From assembly GCA_031270565.1 (NCBI GenBank), contig JAISXJ010000025.1:1-5249 (forward strand): DNA of 5,249 nt, given 5' to 3'. Within the stretch, counting starts at the first letter, position 1; each line of letters starts with the position of its first letter. Under the pieces are notes generated by a model, which ran no database searches, was not told the origin of the DNA, and was given only the letters and a program-made list of their open reading frames with translations. The position numbers were made by a program, and so were the translations under genes. Shown here piece after piece: positions 3,993 through 5,249 of the stretch. The stretch comes from Prevotellaceae bacterium. Its GTDB lineage: Bacteria > Bacteroidota > Bacteroidia > Bacteroidales > Paludibacteraceae.

Positions 3993-5249
3993 TTATTCCT
4001 CCACACAACGCACACTGAGGCCGTAAGACCGATTGGTGTCGGGGTACACGTACTGGGCACTGCCGTGGCAGTTCAGGTTGCGACCGTAGCTTCCGGTAGC
4101 GGTAGAGCTCCAGTAGTAGCCGAAGTAGCCACGGTGGTCCAACGAGCCATTGCTGAGGTACCGGTAGCCGGCAGCGGGCAAAACCAATGCGTCGCCGAAT
4201 TTAATACCGTTGGTGAAATCTGTATTGCTGGCAGACCAGGATTGTGCAACGTTGGCTGCGGTCCAGTTCGCGCCACCGTCATCAGTGCGGTATTCGTTAT
4301 TATAGTCAATCACGCCTTGCCATTCGACGTCTGTAGGAACGCGCCAACCGGGAGGGCAGGGATTGGCGGTACTCAGCCAGTTAATGCCACTTGTGGTGGG
4401 AGACACTGTAATAGTATCCCAGTTTGGTACAGACGAATCGTACGCCGAGTTTTGGTCTTGCGCCTGCGTCAATGCCGGGCGATTCACACCCCATTTGTAT
4501 TTCGCCCCGTGAATCTCCGCCGCAGGCGTAAACGGGTCTGCCGCTTCATTAGCGCCAAGGTTTTGACACATGAATGCTTTCCATACTCCGCTCGCTACAT
4601 ACGCCCCGCAACATGCACAATCCTGAAGCGATATGTTCAGTTCAATGGATCTGTCGATGTCGCCGTCATTATAAATGACATACAGTTTAAGTTTTAAGCC
4701 TGTGTCGCGGGTAAGACCTGACAAGTCGTTTTGTAGCGACGATTTGTAATTTACCGTTACCTTGGCAGAGCTGATAACGGTACCGCTATAATCGGCAGAC
4801 GGCACAATACTTTCCACAATCTTTCCGGCGCCGGCGGCTTCGATGAAATCAAAGCGAACATTGCTTACCGCTGACGAGGGTGTAAAGGTATAAACCTGCA
4901 CGCCGGAATAGGGAGCCACACTAACGCCGTCCTGAGACGTGCGGTCAGTAAACACGGTCTTCTGACGGGCACCTATCGTGCTGCAACCGTTTATGCCGTC
5001 ATTGCCGATGGCAATGTCAAAGCAGGGCTTACCGGTAAACGTACCGTCGCCTGTAGGGATACTGCCGCCGTCGCTGCCGCCGATATAATTCCATTTGCTG
5101 CCATCCCAGAGGTAGATTCCGTCGCCATTTATTGGAAATTCGTCATTCGTATTCCAGACCATAGCGCCTGCCAGCGCCTGTTTATGGGCGTCATCAGTAA
5201 TAGCGCTTGCATTTGGAAAAGAAGCGGGAATGACATTTACAGCCTTCAG
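3993..5249 (-). CDS. Surface/secreted protein with C-terminal Fib_succ_major domain, 5' part outside window
   Basis: The last 418 residues of a larger protein; the frame stays open to the window edge. The ATG at 5162 is probably internal, because the residues before it (NASAITDDAHKQALAGAM) are protein-like and lead into a typical motif. Visible residues about 28-58 form a GAMVWNTND...YLWDGSKW module common in Bacteroidota surface proteins. Residues about 74-215 form a beta-rich domain with KPCFDIAIGNDG, YTFTPSSAVSNVRF and, at its end, DCACCGA. Residues about 222-418 match the Fibrobacter succinogenes major paralogous domain (Fib_succ_major): WKAFMCQNLGA, KYKWG, NPCPPGWRVPTDVEW, YYWSST and a terminal YGLSVRCVEE. 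The protein is probably extracellular or on the outer surface. Its ligand or role is unknown. Such proteins often occur as multi-copy paralogues. Confidence 0.88.
   Translation of the reverse strand: MKAVNVIPASFPNASAITDDAHKQALAGAMVWNTNDEFPINGDGIYLWDGSKWNYIGGSDGGSIPTGDGTFTGKPCFDIAIGNDGINGCSTIGARQKTVFTDRTSQDGVSVAPYSGVQVYTFTPSSAVSNVRFDFIEAAGAGKIVESIVPSADYSGTVISSAKVTVNYKSSLQNDLSGLTRDTGLKLKLYVIYNDGDIDRSIELNISLQDCACCGAYVASGVWKAFMCQNLGANEAADPFTPAAEIHGAKYKWGVNRPALTQAQDQNSAYDSSVPNWDTITVSPTTSGINWLSTANPCPPGWRVPTDVEWQGVIDYNNEYRTDDGGANWTAANVAQSWSASNTDFTNGIKFGDALVLPAAGYRYLSNGSLDHRGYFGYYWSSTATGSYGRNLNCHGSAQYVYPDTNRSYGLSVRCVEE

Noticed and set aside
4065..4697. Plus-strand frame at 4065-4697 and alternative minus frame at 4073-4309
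   Set aside because: They overlap the Fib_succ_major coding region and encode only low-complexity or repetitive-looking residues in another frame.
5160..5162. ATG at 5162 as the start of the surface protein
   Set aside because: The same frame stays open and protein-like for the 29 codons to the window edge, and the Met sits inside the conserved GAMVWNTN motif.

Overview
The window looks like a Bacteroidota (Bacteroidales-type) chromosome, probably from an uncultured or host/anaerobe-associated lineage. The evidence is an OPT-family transporter, a TPR/PD40 periplasmic protein and a Fib_succ_major surface protein, all typical of that phylum, plus TAnnTTTG-type promoter words and AT-rich intergenic DNA full of short repeats between roughly 45-50% GC genes. 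No rRNA, tRNA, CRISPR array or intact transposase gene is visible.

All three real genes lie on the minus strand. From right to left they are: (i) 5249-3993, the 3' part of a secreted or surface protein whose start lies outside the window and which ends in a Fibrobacter succinogenes major paralogous domain; (ii) 3205-1790, a complete 471-residue exported protein with TPR repeats, a short PD40-like beta-propeller segment and a C-terminal coiled coil; (iii) 1446-1, the first 482 residues of an OPT-family oligopeptide/metal-chelate transporter whose 3' end lies outside the window. They do not form an obvious operon. They are separated by 787 and 343 bases of non-coding DNA, and terminator-like and promoter-like signals suggest separate transcription.

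The intergenic DNA is the most unusual part. Two copies (1518-1604 and 3635-3739) of a composite repeat contain, in the same order, a GCAAAGRTA word (a -7 box on the minus strand), a T-run, an array of degenerate 7-base units each starting with AG, a 5-bp hairpin with an invariant GTTA loop, and an 18-base tail. A third hairpin of the same design lies at 1626-1639. The three stems differ in sequence but remain fully paired, so the fold appears to be conserved. Separately, a 69-base inverted repeat pair (1742-1810 and 3876-3944) brackets the TPR gene, and the left copy supplies that gene's stop codon and last residues. A further 82-base CACAGAT-rich imperfect palindrome lies at 3742-3823.

The three proteins are envelope-related (inner-membrane uptake, periplasm/outer membrane, cell surface), but nothing in the sequence shows that they work together.
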